This document shows, piece by piece, positions 1-8,406 of a stretch of DNA of 64,000 bases. The stretch lies in NCBI RefSeq assembly GCF_030815085.1, contig NZ_JAUSWG010000011.1. The stretch is one strand, 5' to 3'. Numbering within the stretch: the first letter of the stretch is position 1; every line of letters starts with the position of its first letter. The DNA is from Paraclostridium ghonii. GTDB lineage: Bacteria > Bacillota > Clostridia > Peptostreptococcales > Peptostreptococcaceae. The notes under the pieces were generated by a model. It was given only the letters and a program-made list of their open reading frames with translations. It made no database searches and had not been told where the DNA came from. Both the position numbers and the translations under genes were made by a program.

Positions 1-99
<99 letters not shown>

Positions 100-109
100 T
101 TTTATATAA

Positions 110-184
110 GGCCCATTGGTCAAGCGGTCAAGACACCGCCCTTTCACGGCGGTAACAGGGGTTCGATTCCCCTATGGGTCACCA
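110..184 (+). tRNA. tRNA-Glu (TTC)
   Basis: A complete 75-nt cloverleaf. The acceptor arm GGCCCAT pairs with ATGGGTC (one G-T), the anticodon loop CTTTCAC contains TTC, the T-loop is GTTCGATTC, and CCA is encoded at 182-184. It starts about 11 nt after the 5S end, the first of five tRNAs in a row. Confidence 0.97.
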
Positions 185-189
185 GTCGT

Positions 190-265
190 GGGATTATAGC
201 TCAGCTGGGAGAGCACCTGCCTTACAAGCAGGGGGTCACAGGTTCGAGCCCTGTTAATCCCACCA
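190..265 (+). tRNA. tRNA-Val (TAC)
   Basis: A 76-nt cloverleaf. The acceptor GGGATTA pairs with TAATCCC at 255-261, the anticodon loop CTTACAA contains TAC, the T-loop is GGTTCGAGCC, and CCA is encoded. Confidence 0.97.
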
Positions 266-273
266 TAATATGC

Positions 274-350
274 GGCCTGGTAGTTCAGCTGGTTAGAATG
301 CCAGCCTGTCACGCTGGAGGTCGAGGGTTCGAGTCCCTTCCAGGTCGCCA
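274..350 (+). tRNA. tRNA-Asp (GTC)
   Basis: A 77-nt cloverleaf. The acceptor GGCCTGG pairs with CCAGGTC, the anticodon loop CTGTCAC contains GTC, the discriminator is G, and CCA is encoded at the end. Confidence 0.97.
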
Positions 351-359
351 ACTTAATAA

Positions 360-434
360 GCGGGAATAGTTCAGTGGTAGAGCGCAACCTTGCCAAGGTT
401 GAAGTCGCGAGTTCGAATCTCGTTTCCCGCTCCA
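360..434 (+). tRNA. tRNA-Gly (GCC)
   Basis: A 75-nt cloverleaf. The acceptor GCGGGAA pairs with TTCCCGC, the anticodon loop TTGCCAA contains GCC, the discriminator is T, and CCA is encoded at 432-434. Confidence 0.97.
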
Positions 435-443
435 CTATAACGT

Positions 444-520
<77 letters not shown>

Positions 521-527
521 ATCATTA

Positions 528-560
528 AAAGAGTTTCACAATAGTGAAACTCTTTTTTTT
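528..560 (+). terminator. Terminator of the rRNA/tRNA cluster
   Basis: A perfect 12-bp stem (528-539 with 544-555) closed by the loop AATA and followed by a T run. It ends the 5S-tRNA transcript and separates it from cdaA. Confidence 0.92.
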
Positions 561-587
561 ATATTTAAAAAGTATTTTTTATATAAA

Positions 588-617
588 TTGAATATAGCTA
601 GATTAATATAGTATAAT
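588..617 (+). promoter_or_regulatory. Vegetative promoter of cdaA-cdaR
   Basis: A -35-like TTGAAT at 588-593 and a perfect -10 TATAAT at 612-617, 18 nt apart, about 45 nt upstream of the cdaA start. No other good promoter lies between the tRNA terminator and cdaA. Confidence 0.65.
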
Positions 618-662
618 ACATATTGTAAGCAATTTAAGTATTATAAACAGGAGGAAAACACT

Positions 663-1511
663 GTGTTTAATATAGATTCTTTTTGGCAAGGTTTTATTAG
701 TTTGGCGAGTAATGTTAATATACCTGACATAGTAGATATAGCAATCGTTACCTATATTTTTTATAAAGTATATACTTTTATAAAAGATACTCGAGCAGAG
801 CAAGTTTTAAAAGGTATGTTATTTCTTTTGGTAGCCACTAAAGTTAGTGAAATATTTAATTTACATACATTGTATTGGATGCTGGAAAACACTTTAACAG
901 TAGGGTTAATTGCAGTTCTTATAATATTTCAACCTGAACTTAGATCGGGGCTTGAATATATAGGAAGAACTAAATTTAATTTTTTAGGGAAAAACAACTA
1001 TACTATATCAGAAGAGGAACTTAAAAAAGATATAGAAGAAATAGTTGAGTGTCTATACTCATTATCAAGACAAAAGATAGGGGCACTTATAATAATGGAA
1101 AGAGATACTAGGATAGGTGAAGTTATTAATACGGGAACTATAATTGATGGTGAAATATCTAGACAGTTGTTAATAAATACATTTATACCTAATACACCTC
1201 TTCATGATGGAGCTGTTGTTATTAGAGATGGAAAAGTAAAAGCTGCAGCATGTTTCTTGCCACTTACTGAAAATAAGGACTTAAGTAAAGATTTAGGAAC
1301 AAGACATAGAGCGGCTATAGGAGTAAGTGAAATTTCTGACTGTTTATCACTTATAGTATCTGAAGAAACAGGAGCAGTCTCAATAGCTAAGTCAGGAAAG
1401 CTATATAGAAACATGACAAAAGAAAGATTAACTAATATATTACGAAGCAATTTGAAATCTAGTAGTGAAGATCAAGAAAAAGGCTTTTTAAAAGGTGGTA
1501 TATTTAGATGA
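663..1511 (+). CDS. cdaA: Diadenylate cyclase CdaA (membrane c-di-AMP synthase)
   Basis: CdaA condenses two ATP into cyclic di-AMP, the second messenger that controls potassium and osmolyte uptake and wall homeostasis. The 282-residue protein has three hydrophobic segments in its first ~100 residues, then a DAC (DisA_N) domain. Both signature motifs are present: D182-G183-A184 and R214-H215-R216 in GTRHRAAIG. Length fits the family (about 270-285). The start is a GTG at 663 with GGAGG about 9 nt upstream. The 3' end overlaps cdaR by ATGA, so the two are translationally coupled. In most Firmicutes glmM follows directly; here about 5.6 kb of fermentation genes lie between. Identification is firm. 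Confidence 0.95.
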   Translation: MFNIDSFWQGFISLASNVNIPDIVDIAIVTYIFYKVYTFIKDTRAEQVLKGMLFLLVATKVSEIFNLHTLYWMLENTLTVGLIAVLIIFQPELRSGLEYIGRTKFNFLGKNNYTISEEELKKDIEEIVECLYSLSRQKIGALIIMERDTRIGEVINTGTIIDGEISRQLLINTFIPNTPLHDGAVVIRDGKVKAAACFLPLTENKDLSKDLGTRHRAAIGVSEISDCLSLIVSEETGAVSIAKSGKLYRNMTKERLTNILRSNLKSSSEDQEKGFLKGGIFR

Positions 1512-2698
1512 AAAATAGATTAAAAAACAACACTAAAATAAAGTTAATATCATTACTAAGTGCATTAGTGCTATGGTTATATGTTATGACAGTAGAAGAT
1601 CCTGTAGAAACTAGGACATTTAGCGATATACCTATAACGATTACAAATATGAGTATACTAGAAGAAAGAGGACTAACTATATACCCAAAAGAGGAGTTAC
1701 TTGCAGATATATCTATAAAAGCTAATTTATCTAGTCTTAGATCTATAAATAGAGATAATATATATATATCTGGAAGATTGGAAGATCCTAAAGAAGGTAA
1801 AAATGTTGTTTACTTACAGGCTAATTTACCTGAGCGTGTAAATAAATATGATATTAGGCCAAGTACTATGACCCTAAACTTAGAAAAAGTAGTAAATGAA
1901 AAAAGAAGTATATCAGTAGATGTAAAAGGTGAGCCAAGGACAAATATTGATAATATAGAAACAAATAAAAAAACTGTAGGTGTAAAAGGACCTAGAACTC
2001 TTGTTAATGAAGTAACTAGTGTTAAAGCCACATTAGATGCTTCTGATAAATACAAAGATTTTTCGACTAGGATTAAATTAGTTCCTGTAGATAAAAATGG
2101 GAATGAAGTTAAAGGTGTTGAATTAGATGAGAAATTTGTTGTCGCTACAGTTAAATTTTTACAAGAAAAAGTAGTTCCAGTTAATTTAGTGTTTGATAGT
2201 AGCGTATCAAATCAATCTAATTTAGAGAATTATGCTATAAATCCAAAAGAAATAACTATAGAAGGTAAGAAAGAAGTATTAGATAATATAAATAGCATAA
2301 GCACAAAATCAGTAAGTAGTGATGACTTAAAAAATTCAAATAATATAGACGTACCTTTAGATATACCTAAAGATATAAAAATTAAAAACAATATATCGAG
2401 TGTTAAGTTAAATATAAATAAAAATATAACAAGTGAGTTTTTAATATCAAAGTCAGATATAGAAATTATTACTAAAGAAAGCGATACTGGAAAAGAAATT
2501 GATTTAAGTAAAGTACCAGATAATATAAAAGTAAGCGTAGTTCATTCGGATGATTTAAAGGATTTAACCCCAAAAGACATACATTTATATGTGGATATGA
2601 CTGATACATCTCAGGGAGAAGGAAAGTATACTATAAAATATAAAAGTAAATATAATTTTAAAGAAGTTAATATAAATCCCAAAATAGTAGAAATATAG
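1508..2698 (+). CDS. cdaR: CdaA regulatory protein CdaR (YbbR-domain protein)
   Basis: CdaR is a membrane-anchored extracytoplasmic protein that binds CdaA and modulates c-di-AMP production. The 396-residue sequence starts with a single N-terminal membrane segment at about residues 11-29, followed by tandem YbbR-type beta domains (motifs of the type I-V-x-V-x-G with KTVGVKGP and ITIEGKKEVL mark successive repeats, about four). It overlaps cdaA by 4 nt. A long-stem terminator follows at 2709, so the cdaA-cdaR transcript is probably bicistronic. Identification rests on the repeat pattern, topology and location. Confidence 0.9.
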   Translation: MKNRLKNNTKIKLISLLSALVLWLYVMTVEDPVETRTFSDIPITITNMSILEERGLTIYPKEELLADISIKANLSSLRSINRDNIYISGRLEDPKEGKNVVYLQANLPERVNKYDIRPSTMTLNLEKVVNEKRSISVDVKGEPRTNIDNIETNKKTVGVKGPRTLVNEVTSVKATLDASDKYKDFSTRIKLVPVDKNGNEVKGVELDEKFVVATVKFLQEKVVPVNLVFDSSVSNQSNLENYAINPKEITIEGKKEVLDNINSISTKSVSSDDLKNSNNIDVPLDIPKDIKIKNNISSVKLNINKNITSEFLISKSDIEIITKESDTGKEIDLSKVPDNIKVSVVHSDDLKDLTPKDIHLYVDMTDTSQGEGKYTIKYKSKYNFKEVNINPKIVEI

Positions 2699-2708
2699 GG
2701 GAGAATAT

Positions 2709-2764
2709 AAGATGCGACAAAGACTAGTAAGTTAAATAAATATTTTTTGTTGCATCTTTTTTAT
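2709..2764 (+). terminator. Terminator after cdaR
   Basis: A 12-bp stem (2709-2720 with 2747-2758, one G-T pair) ends in a T run at 2757-2762. The loop is unusually long (26 nt). It separates cdaA-cdaR from the ptb operon. Confidence 0.75.
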
Positions 2765-2830
2765 TTTAGATATATGATAAAAATGTAAAGGAAAACAGTT
2801 TCACAGATATCTTATATAAAATGGGGTGAC

Positions 2831-3739
2831 GTGTTGAAAAGCTTTAATGATGTAATAAAATATGCAAAAGAAAGAGGGCCTAAGACTATATCAGTTGCTT
2901 GTTCTCAAGATAAAGAAGTTTTAATTGCTGTTGATATGGCAAAAAAAGAAGGTATAGCTAATGCTATATTAGTTGGAGATATACAAAAAACAAAAGATAT
3001 AGCTAGAGAATTAAATATAGATTTGGATGGATATGAGTTAATAGATGAAAACGACTTAGCTCAAGCATCTTTAAAGGCTGTTAGTCTAGTATCTGAAGGT
3101 AAAGCAGATATGGTAATGAAGGGGCTAGTAGACACATCAATAATATTAAAAGCAGTATTAAACAAAGAAGTTGGATTAAGGACAGGTAGTATACTAAGTC
3201 ATGTTGCAGTTTTTGATGTTAAGGGATATGATAGACTTTTCTTCATAACTGATGCTGCTATGAACTTATCGCCAGATGTTCAAGGTAAAAAGCAAATCAT
3301 AGAAAATGCTTGTGTTGTCGCACATGCGTTAGATATAGAAAAACCAAAAGTAGCTGCTATTTGCGCTAAAGAAAAAGTAAATCCTAAAATGCAAGATACT
3401 GTAGATGCAAAGAATTTAGAAGAAATGTGTACAAATGGAGAAATAAAAGGATGTATAGTAGGAGGTCCATTTGCTTTAGATAATGCTGTTTCAGAAGAAG
3501 CTGCAAAACATAAGGGAATGAGTCATCCAATAGCAGGAAAAGCAGATATATTGCTAGCTCCAGATATAGAAGCTGGAAATATATTATATAAATCATTAGT
3601 ATTCTTCTCTGAAACAAAAAATGCAGGGGTTATAGTAGGGGCTAAGGCACCAATAATCTTAACTTCAAGAGCTGATAGTGAAGAAACTAAGTTAAACTCT
3701 ATAGCATTAGGAGTTTTAATGGCTGCAAAAGCTAAATAG
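2831..3739 (+). CDS. ptb: Phosphate butyryltransferase (acyl-CoA:phosphate acyltransferase)
   Basis: Ptb exchanges CoA for phosphate on butyryl-CoA or branched acyl-CoA, giving the acyl phosphate used by butyrate kinase. The 302-residue protein is a single PTA/PTB-family domain of normal length (about 300); the family signature region is seen in MKGLVDTSIILKAVLN near residue 100 and in the glycine-rich C-terminal part. The start may be GTG 2831 or TTG 2834, both behind GGGGTG at 2823-2828. It is 22 nt upstream of buk. With the 2-oxoacid oxidoreductase downstream, the preferred substrate may be isobutyryl-, isovaleryl- or 2-methylbutyryl-CoA rather than butyryl-CoA; that is inference. Confidence 0.93.
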   Translation: MLKSFNDVIKYAKERGPKTISVACSQDKEVLIAVDMAKKEGIANAILVGDIQKTKDIARELNIDLDGYELIDENDLAQASLKAVSLVSEGKADMVMKGLVDTSIILKAVLNKEVGLRTGSILSHVAVFDVKGYDRLFFITDAAMNLSPDVQGKKQIIENACVVAHALDIEKPKVAAICAKEKVNPKMQDTVDAKNLEEMCTNGEIKGCIVGGPFALDNAVSEEAAKHKGMSHPIAGKADILLAPDIEAGNILYKSLVFFSETKNAGVIVGAKAPIILTSRADSEETKLNSIALGVLMAAKAK

Positions 3740-3761
3740 ATGAATATATAGGGGGCTTAAT

Positions 3762-4865
3762 ATGGAAAATTTATTTAAAATACTAACGATAAATCCAGGG
3801 TCGACATCGACTAAAATAGCTGTTTTTAAGAATGAAGACTTATTATTTGAGAAAACACTGAGACATTCATCAGAAGAAATTGGCAAATATGATAAAATAT
3901 CAGATCAATTTGAATTTAGAAAAAAGGTTATAGAAGACGCTTTAAGTGAAGGCGGTATAAAAATATCAGATTTAAATGCTGTAGTAGGTAGAGGAGGACT
4001 TTTAAAACCTATAACAGGTGGTACATATAGTGTAGATGAAGAGATGGTAAAAGATTTAAAAATAGGAGTATTAGGAGAGCACGCATCTAACCTAGGAGGA
4101 TTAATTGCTAAAGAAATAGGTGACAGTGTAGGAATACCTTCCTATATAGTAGACCCTGTTGTAGTAGATGAATTAAGTGATATAGCTAGAATATCAGGAA
4201 TACCTGAACTTTCTAGAAAAAGTATATTCCATGCATTAAATCAAAAAGCTACAGCAAGAAGAGCATCTAAAGATTTAAATAAGAAGTATGAAGATTGCAA
4301 CTTTATAGTAGCTCATATGGGTGGAGGAGTATCAGTAGGAGCTCATAAGAATGGTTATGTTATAGATGTTGCAAATGCTTTAGATGGAGAAGGTCCATTT
4401 TCTCCGGAGAGAAGTGGTGGTCTTCCGGTAGGAGATCTAGTAAAAATGTGTTTTAGTGGAGAATATTCACTTGATGATATAAAGAAAAGAATAAAAGGTA
4501 ATGGAGGATTAGTGGCGTATTTAAATACTAATGATGGTAGAGAAGTAGAATCTATGATAGATAAAGGTAATGAAAAAGCTAAATTAGTATATGAAGCAAT
4601 GGCTTATCAAGTTGCAAAAGAAATAGGAGCTTGTGCATCGGTATTAAATGGAGATGTAGATGCAGTTTTATTAACTGGTGGAATAGCATATTCAAATATG
4701 TTTACTAATATGATAATAGAGAGAGTTAAATTTATAGCTGAGGTAAAGGTTTACCCAGGAGAAGACGAGATGATAGCTTTAGCTCAAGGTGGTCTTAGAG
4801 TTTTAAATAAAGAAGAAGAAGCTAAAGTTTATGGTGAAGAATTAGCTGTTGCCAATATATTATAA
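3762..4865 (+). CDS. buk: Butyrate kinase (branched-chain acyl kinase)
   Basis: Buk makes ATP and a short-chain fatty acid from an acyl phosphate, the energy-yielding last step. The 367-residue protein belongs to the ASKHA acetokinase superfamily: the N-terminal nucleotide motif NPGSTSTKIAVF starts at residue 11, and HMGGGVSVGAH and LTGGIAYS supply the phosphate- and adenosine-binding loops. Length is typical (355-370). The start ATG has GGGGGC 8-9 nt upstream. It lies between ptb and a P-loop gene in a tight operon. Confidence 0.95.
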   Translation: MENLFKILTINPGSTSTKIAVFKNEDLLFEKTLRHSSEEIGKYDKISDQFEFRKKVIEDALSEGGIKISDLNAVVGRGGLLKPITGGTYSVDEEMVKDLKIGVLGEHASNLGGLIAKEIGDSVGIPSYIVDPVVVDELSDIARISGIPELSRKSIFHALNQKATARRASKDLNKKYEDCNFIVAHMGGGVSVGAHKNGYVIDVANALDGEGPFSPERSGGLPVGDLVKMCFSGEYSLDDIKKRIKGNGGLVAYLNTNDGREVESMIDKGNEKAKLVYEAMAYQVAKEIGACASVLNGDVDAVLLTGGIAYSNMFTNMIIERVKFIAEVKVYPGEDEMIALAQGGLRVLNKEEEAKVYGEELAVANIL

Positions 4866-4877
4866 AAAGGTGATTAT

Positions 4878-5555
4878 ATGATAACAAGTGACAAGAGAAT
4901 TAGGATCATTGTAGGGCATTATGGTAGTGGGAAAAGTGAGTTCTCTATGAATTACATTACAAAACTTAGAGATCTTGTAGATACTAAGGTTGCTATATCT
5001 GATCTAGATATTGTAAACGTTTACTTTAGGACAAGAGAAAAAAGGGATTTTTTACAATCTAAAAACATAATGCCTATAGATAGTTCCATACAAGCAACTA
5101 CATTAGATTTACCAGCTGTATCTGCTCAAGTTACAGCCCCTATAACAGATAAATCATATGATTATGTAATTGATGTAGGTGGAGATGAGGTAGGAGCTAG
5201 AGTTTTAGGAAGATTTAGTCATCTAATAGAGCCAGGTGATTATGAAATGTTTTGTGTAGTAAATGCGAATAGAGAGCAAACACAAAATGCAAATGATGTA
5301 ATTAAACATATTAAATCTATAGAGAAAACATCAAAACTTAAAGTAACAGGACTTATAAATAATACACATTTAGTTAGAGAAACTACTATAGAAGACATTC
5401 TAAAAGGACAAAAAATAGCAAAAGAAGTTTCGAAATTAACTAATATACCAATAAGATATGTTACTTGTTTAGAAAGCTTAATACCTCAACTTCCAGCAAC
5501 TTTAGATGGAGATATATTTCCAATAAATTTATATATGAGAGAGTGCTGGATGTAA
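4878..5555 (+). CDS. P-loop ATP-binding protein of unknown role, in the ptb-buk-vor operon
   Basis: A 225-residue cytoplasmic protein with a Walker A motif GHYGSGKS at residues 13-20 right at the N-terminus, followed by AISDLDIVNVYFR (about 39-51), which resembles the post-P-loop strand of MinD/ParA/CobQ-type ATPases, and by a Walker B-like VIDVGGDEVGAR around 97-108. No DNA-binding or membrane part is seen. It starts 12 nt after buk and 41 nt before the vor ferredoxin. The close position suggests a helper role (for example cofactor or cluster insertion) for the acyl kinase or the iron-sulfur oxidoreductase, but no function is known to me. The start ATG has the SD AAAAGGTG. Confidence 0.75.
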   Translation: MITSDKRIRIIVGHYGSGKSEFSMNYITKLRDLVDTKVAISDLDIVNVYFRTREKRDFLQSKNIMPIDSSIQATTLDLPAVSAQVTAPITDKSYDYVIDVGGDEVGARVLGRFSHLIEPGDYEMFCVVNANREQTQNANDVIKHIKSIEKTSKLKVTGLINNTHLVRETTIEDILKGQKIAKEVSKLTNIPIRYVTCLESLIPQLPATLDGDIFPINLYMRECWM

Positions 5556-5596
5556 ATTGAGGTCTAAATATATACAGTTCAAGGAGGCTAATTAAA

Positions 5597-5812
5597 ATGG
5601 CTAAGGGAAAAGTAACTTTTGACCAAGACTTATGTAAAGGGTGTGCGCTTTGTGTTGAAGCATGTCCAGTTAAGATTGTAGAAATAGACAAGGCTACAAT
5701 AAATAAAAAAGGATATAATCCAGCTTCTGTATCTGACATGGATAAATGTGTAGGTTGTGCAAACTGTGCAACTATGTGTCCAGATGCAGTTATAACAGTA
5801 GAGAGAGACTAA
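5597..5812 (+). CDS. vorD: 2-oxoacid:ferredoxin oxidoreductase, delta subunit (2[4Fe-4S] ferredoxin)
   Basis: This 71-residue protein carries two CxxCxxCxxxCP motifs: C13, C16, C19, C23 and C51, C54, C57, C61. It should pass electrons from the thiamine-pyrophosphate subunit to free ferredoxin. The insertion between the clusters (DKATINKKGYNP) is typical for delta subunits of the VOR/KOR family. It is the first of four subunit genes vorD-B-A-C, with 24 nt to the next gene and a strong AAGGAGG ribosome site. Confidence 0.9.
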   Translation: MAKGKVTFDQDLCKGCALCVEACPVKIVEIDKATINKKGYNPASVSDMDKCVGCANCATMCPDAVITVERD

Positions 5813-5836
5813 ATACAAACTTAAGGGGGAATTAAA

Positions 5837-6919
5837 ATGGCTAAGATACTTATGAAAGGTAACGAAGCAATAGGAAGAGCAGCTATGGAAGCTGGTTGTA
5901 AGTATTTCTTTGGTTATCCAATAACACCACAAAATGAGTTACCAGAATATATGTCTAGAGAACTACCAAAAAATGGAGGGGCTTTCGTTCAAGCAGAGTC
6001 AGAAATATCTGCGATAAATATGGTTTATGGAGCTGCAGGTGCAGGTGCTAGAGTCATGACATCTTCATCTTCTCCAGGTATAGCTTTAAAACAAGAAGGT
6101 ATAACATATACAGCAGGCGCAGAACTTCCATGCGTTGTTGTTAATATAATGAGAGGTGGTCCAGGACTTGGGGGTATACAGCCATCTCAATCTGACTACT
6201 TTATGTCAACAAGAGGTGGAGGTAATGGAGATTATAGAACTCCTGTATATGCTCCAGCAACTGTTCAAGAAGCTGTTGATATGGTAATGGAAGCTTTTGA
6301 GGTTGCAGATTACTATAGAACTCCAGTTATGGTAGTTGGAGATGGTATGATAGGTCAAATGATGGAACCTGTAGAATTTAATAAGCCTAAATCAAGAGAA
6401 TTATCTCCAAAAACTTGGGCTACTGTTGGGACTAAGATGGAGAGAAAACCTAATATAATAAACTCTTTATACTTAGATCCTAAATTATTAGAAGACCACT
6501 GTATAAAATTAGACGATAAATATAAAGAAATAGAAAAAAATGAAACTGCATATGAAATGTATAAAACAGAAGATGCTGAAATAGTATTCGTTGCATACGG
6601 AACTACTTCAAGAATCGTTAAAAATACAATAGAAACTTTAAGGGAAGAAGGGATAAAAGCTGGTCTTATAAGACCTAAGACTTTATGGCCATTCCCATTT
6701 GAAGCATTTAACCAAATACCAGAAGCCAAAAACTTACTAACAGTAGAAATGAGTATGGGTCAAATGATAGAGGATGTTAAACTAGCTATAGAAGGTAGAT
6801 TACCTGTTCATTTTTATGGAAGATCAGGTGGTATGATACCATCACCAGCAGAAATAGCTGAAAAAGCTAAAGAAATAGTAGAACAATCTCAAGAAGTAGC
6901 TATGGGAGGTGTTAGATAA
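5837..6919 (+). CDS. vorB: 2-oxoacid:ferredoxin oxidoreductase, alpha subunit (VorB type)
   Basis: The large subunit of a CoA-acylating 2-oxoacid:ferredoxin oxidoreductase, which decarboxylates 2-oxoacids (probably branched-chain ones) to acyl-CoA with reduced ferredoxin. The 360-residue protein begins KGNEAIGRAAMEAGC, with the conserved YPITPQNELPEYM stretch near residues 30-42 and the glycine-rich MRGGPGLGGIQPSQSDY region around 110-125. Both the pyrimidine-binding domain I and the C-terminal domain II are present, and the length is normal for the family. It overlaps vorA by one base (TAATG). Distinguishing VOR from 2-oxoglutarate oxidoreductase by sequence alone is uncertain; the ptb-buk neighbours favour VOR. 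Confidence 0.87.
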   Translation: MAKILMKGNEAIGRAAMEAGCKYFFGYPITPQNELPEYMSRELPKNGGAFVQAESEISAINMVYGAAGAGARVMTSSSSPGIALKQEGITYTAGAELPCVVVNIMRGGPGLGGIQPSQSDYFMSTRGGGNGDYRTPVYAPATVQEAVDMVMEAFEVADYYRTPVMVVGDGMIGQMMEPVEFNKPKSRELSPKTWATVGTKMERKPNIINSLYLDPKLLEDHCIKLDDKYKEIEKNETAYEMYKTEDAEIVFVAYGTTSRIVKNTIETLREEGIKAGLIRPKTLWPFPFEAFNQIPEAKNLLTVEMSMGQMIEDVKLAIEGRLPVHFYGRSGGMIPSPAEIAEKAKEIVEQSQEVAMGGVR

Positions 6920-7671
6920 TGACACTTGTATTCAAGAAAACTCAAGGATTAACAGATAAACAAACACATTACTGTCCAGGATGTACACATGGTATAATCC
7001 ATAGATTAGTAGGAGAAGTATTAGAGGAATTAGGTGTATTAGGAGATACTATAGGAGTTGCACCTGTTGGATGTTCAGTTTTAGCTTATAATTACTTTAA
7101 CTGTGATGTACAAGAGGCTTCTCATGGTAGAGCACCAGCTGTTGCTACAGGTATAAAAAGAGTTTATCCAGATAAAGTAGTATTTACTTATCAAGGGGAT
7201 GGAGACTTAGCGTCTATAGGAACTGCTGAGATAGTTCACGCTGCTGCAAGAGGAGAAAAATTTACTACAATATTTGTAAATAATGCTATATATGGTATGA
7301 CAGGTGGGCAAATGGCTCCAACAACTTTATTAGGACAAAAAGCTACTACAGCTCAAAGTGGAAGAGACATAAACATACAAGGAGCACCTATAAGAATGGT
7401 TGAAATGCTAGGGACATTAGATAGAGCTGTATTCGTAGAAAGAGTTTCTGTAGACACTCCTGCTAATGTAAGAAAAGCTAAAAAAGCTATAAAAAAAGCT
7501 TTTGAAGTTCAAATAGCTGGACTTGGATTTGGTATAGTAGAAGTATTATCAACTTGTCCTACAAACTGGGGATTAAATCCTCAAGATTCATTACAATGGT
7601 TAAGAGATAATATGATGCCATATTATCCAATAGGAAATATTAAAGATGTTAAAGTTGAGGAGGCGAAGTAA
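6919..7671 (+). CDS. vorA: 2-oxoacid:ferredoxin oxidoreductase, beta subunit (TPP-binding)
   Basis: This 250-residue subunit binds thiamine pyrophosphate. The TPP motif starts at G93-D94-G95-D96 and runs to the FVNNAIYGMTGGQ segment about 28 residues later. The N-terminal CPGCTHG (C19, C22) is a cluster ligand pair of the family. The start ATG overlaps the vorB stop, and vorC starts one base after its stop, so the three are co-translated. Confidence 0.92.
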   Translation: MTLVFKKTQGLTDKQTHYCPGCTHGIIHRLVGEVLEELGVLGDTIGVAPVGCSVLAYNYFNCDVQEASHGRAPAVATGIKRVYPDKVVFTYQGDGDLASIGTAEIVHAAARGEKFTTIFVNNAIYGMTGGQMAPTTLLGQKATTAQSGRDINIQGAPIRMVEMLGTLDRAVFVERVSVDTPANVRKAKKAIKKAFEVQIAGLGFGIVEVLSTCPTNWGLNPQDSLQWLRDNMMPYYPIGNIKDVKVEEAK

Positions 7672-7672
7672 T

Positions 7673-8233
7673 ATGGCTACAGAAAGAGTAATATGTGCAG
7701 GATTTGGTGGTCAAGGGGTTATGTCTATGGGGCAATTACTTACTTATGCAGGAATGCTTGAGTCAAAGGAAGTTTCATGGTTGCCATCATATGGGCCAGA
7801 AATGCGTGGAGGAACAGCAAACTGTTCAGTAACAATTTCTGATACTCCAGTAGGATCACCAGTTATAACTGATGATGCAACTTGTGCTATAGTTATGAAC
7901 TTGCCTTCACTTGATAAATTTGAAAAAGATGTTGTCCCTGGTGGTAAAATACTAGTAAACAATTCATTAATAGAGAAAAAAGTAGAAAGAACAGATTTAA
8001 AAGCTTACTACATACCTGCTAATGAATTAGCTTCAGAGCTTGGAAATCCAAGAATTGCTAATATGATAATGTTAGGAGCATATTTAGAGTTAAATAAATG
8101 TGTAGAAGTAGATTCTGTATTAGAAGCATTTAAGAAAGTTTTTGGACCAAGTAAAGAAAAATTTGTTCCATTAAATAAAGAAGCTTTAATAAAAGGTGCT
8201 GAAGCAGTAAAATCTCAAGAAGCGCTTGCATAA
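7673..8233 (+). CDS. vorC: 2-oxoacid:ferredoxin oxidoreductase, gamma subunit
   Basis: The gamma subunit closes the vorDBAC set. The 186-residue protein starts MATERVICAGFGGQGVMSMGQLL; the FGGQGV loop at about residues 11-16 and YGPEMRGGTANC near 42-53 are family hallmarks (POR_N gamma domain). The ATG at 7673 is chosen because GAGGAGG lies 10-16 nt upstream and the protein then matches normal family length; an earlier in-frame ATG at 7646 lies inside vorA and has no ribosome site. A strong terminator follows. Confidence 0.9.
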   Translation: MATERVICAGFGGQGVMSMGQLLTYAGMLESKEVSWLPSYGPEMRGGTANCSVTISDTPVGSPVITDDATCAIVMNLPSLDKFEKDVVPGGKILVNNSLIEKKVERTDLKAYYIPANELASELGNPRIANMIMLGAYLELNKCVEVDSVLEAFKKVFGPSKEKFVPLNKEALIKGAEAVKSQEALA

Positions 8234-8267
8234 TTGAAATATGTCGAATTTATATAATTGATGACAC

Positions 8268-8304
8268 AAAAAAGACAATAGTGTAAACACTATTGTCTTT
8301 TTTT
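8268..8304 (+). terminator. Terminator of the ptb-buk-vor operon
   Basis: An 11-bp perfect stem (8274-8284 with 8287-8297), tight loop, and a run of seven T. It isolates the fermentation operon from glmM. Confidence 0.93.
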
Positions 8305-8406
8305 GCAAAACATATTACAATAACAATTATGAACTAAAGGCTTGTATATATCATAATATGAAATTATGTTATATTAGAGGTCTTTATTACTGGAAGGAGT
8401 TTTTTT

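Noticed and set aside
5630..5932. Minus-strand frame rich in cysteine and tyrosine opposite the vor ferredoxin
   Set aside because: Antisense of the two cysteine cluster motifs of vorD; no initiation signal.
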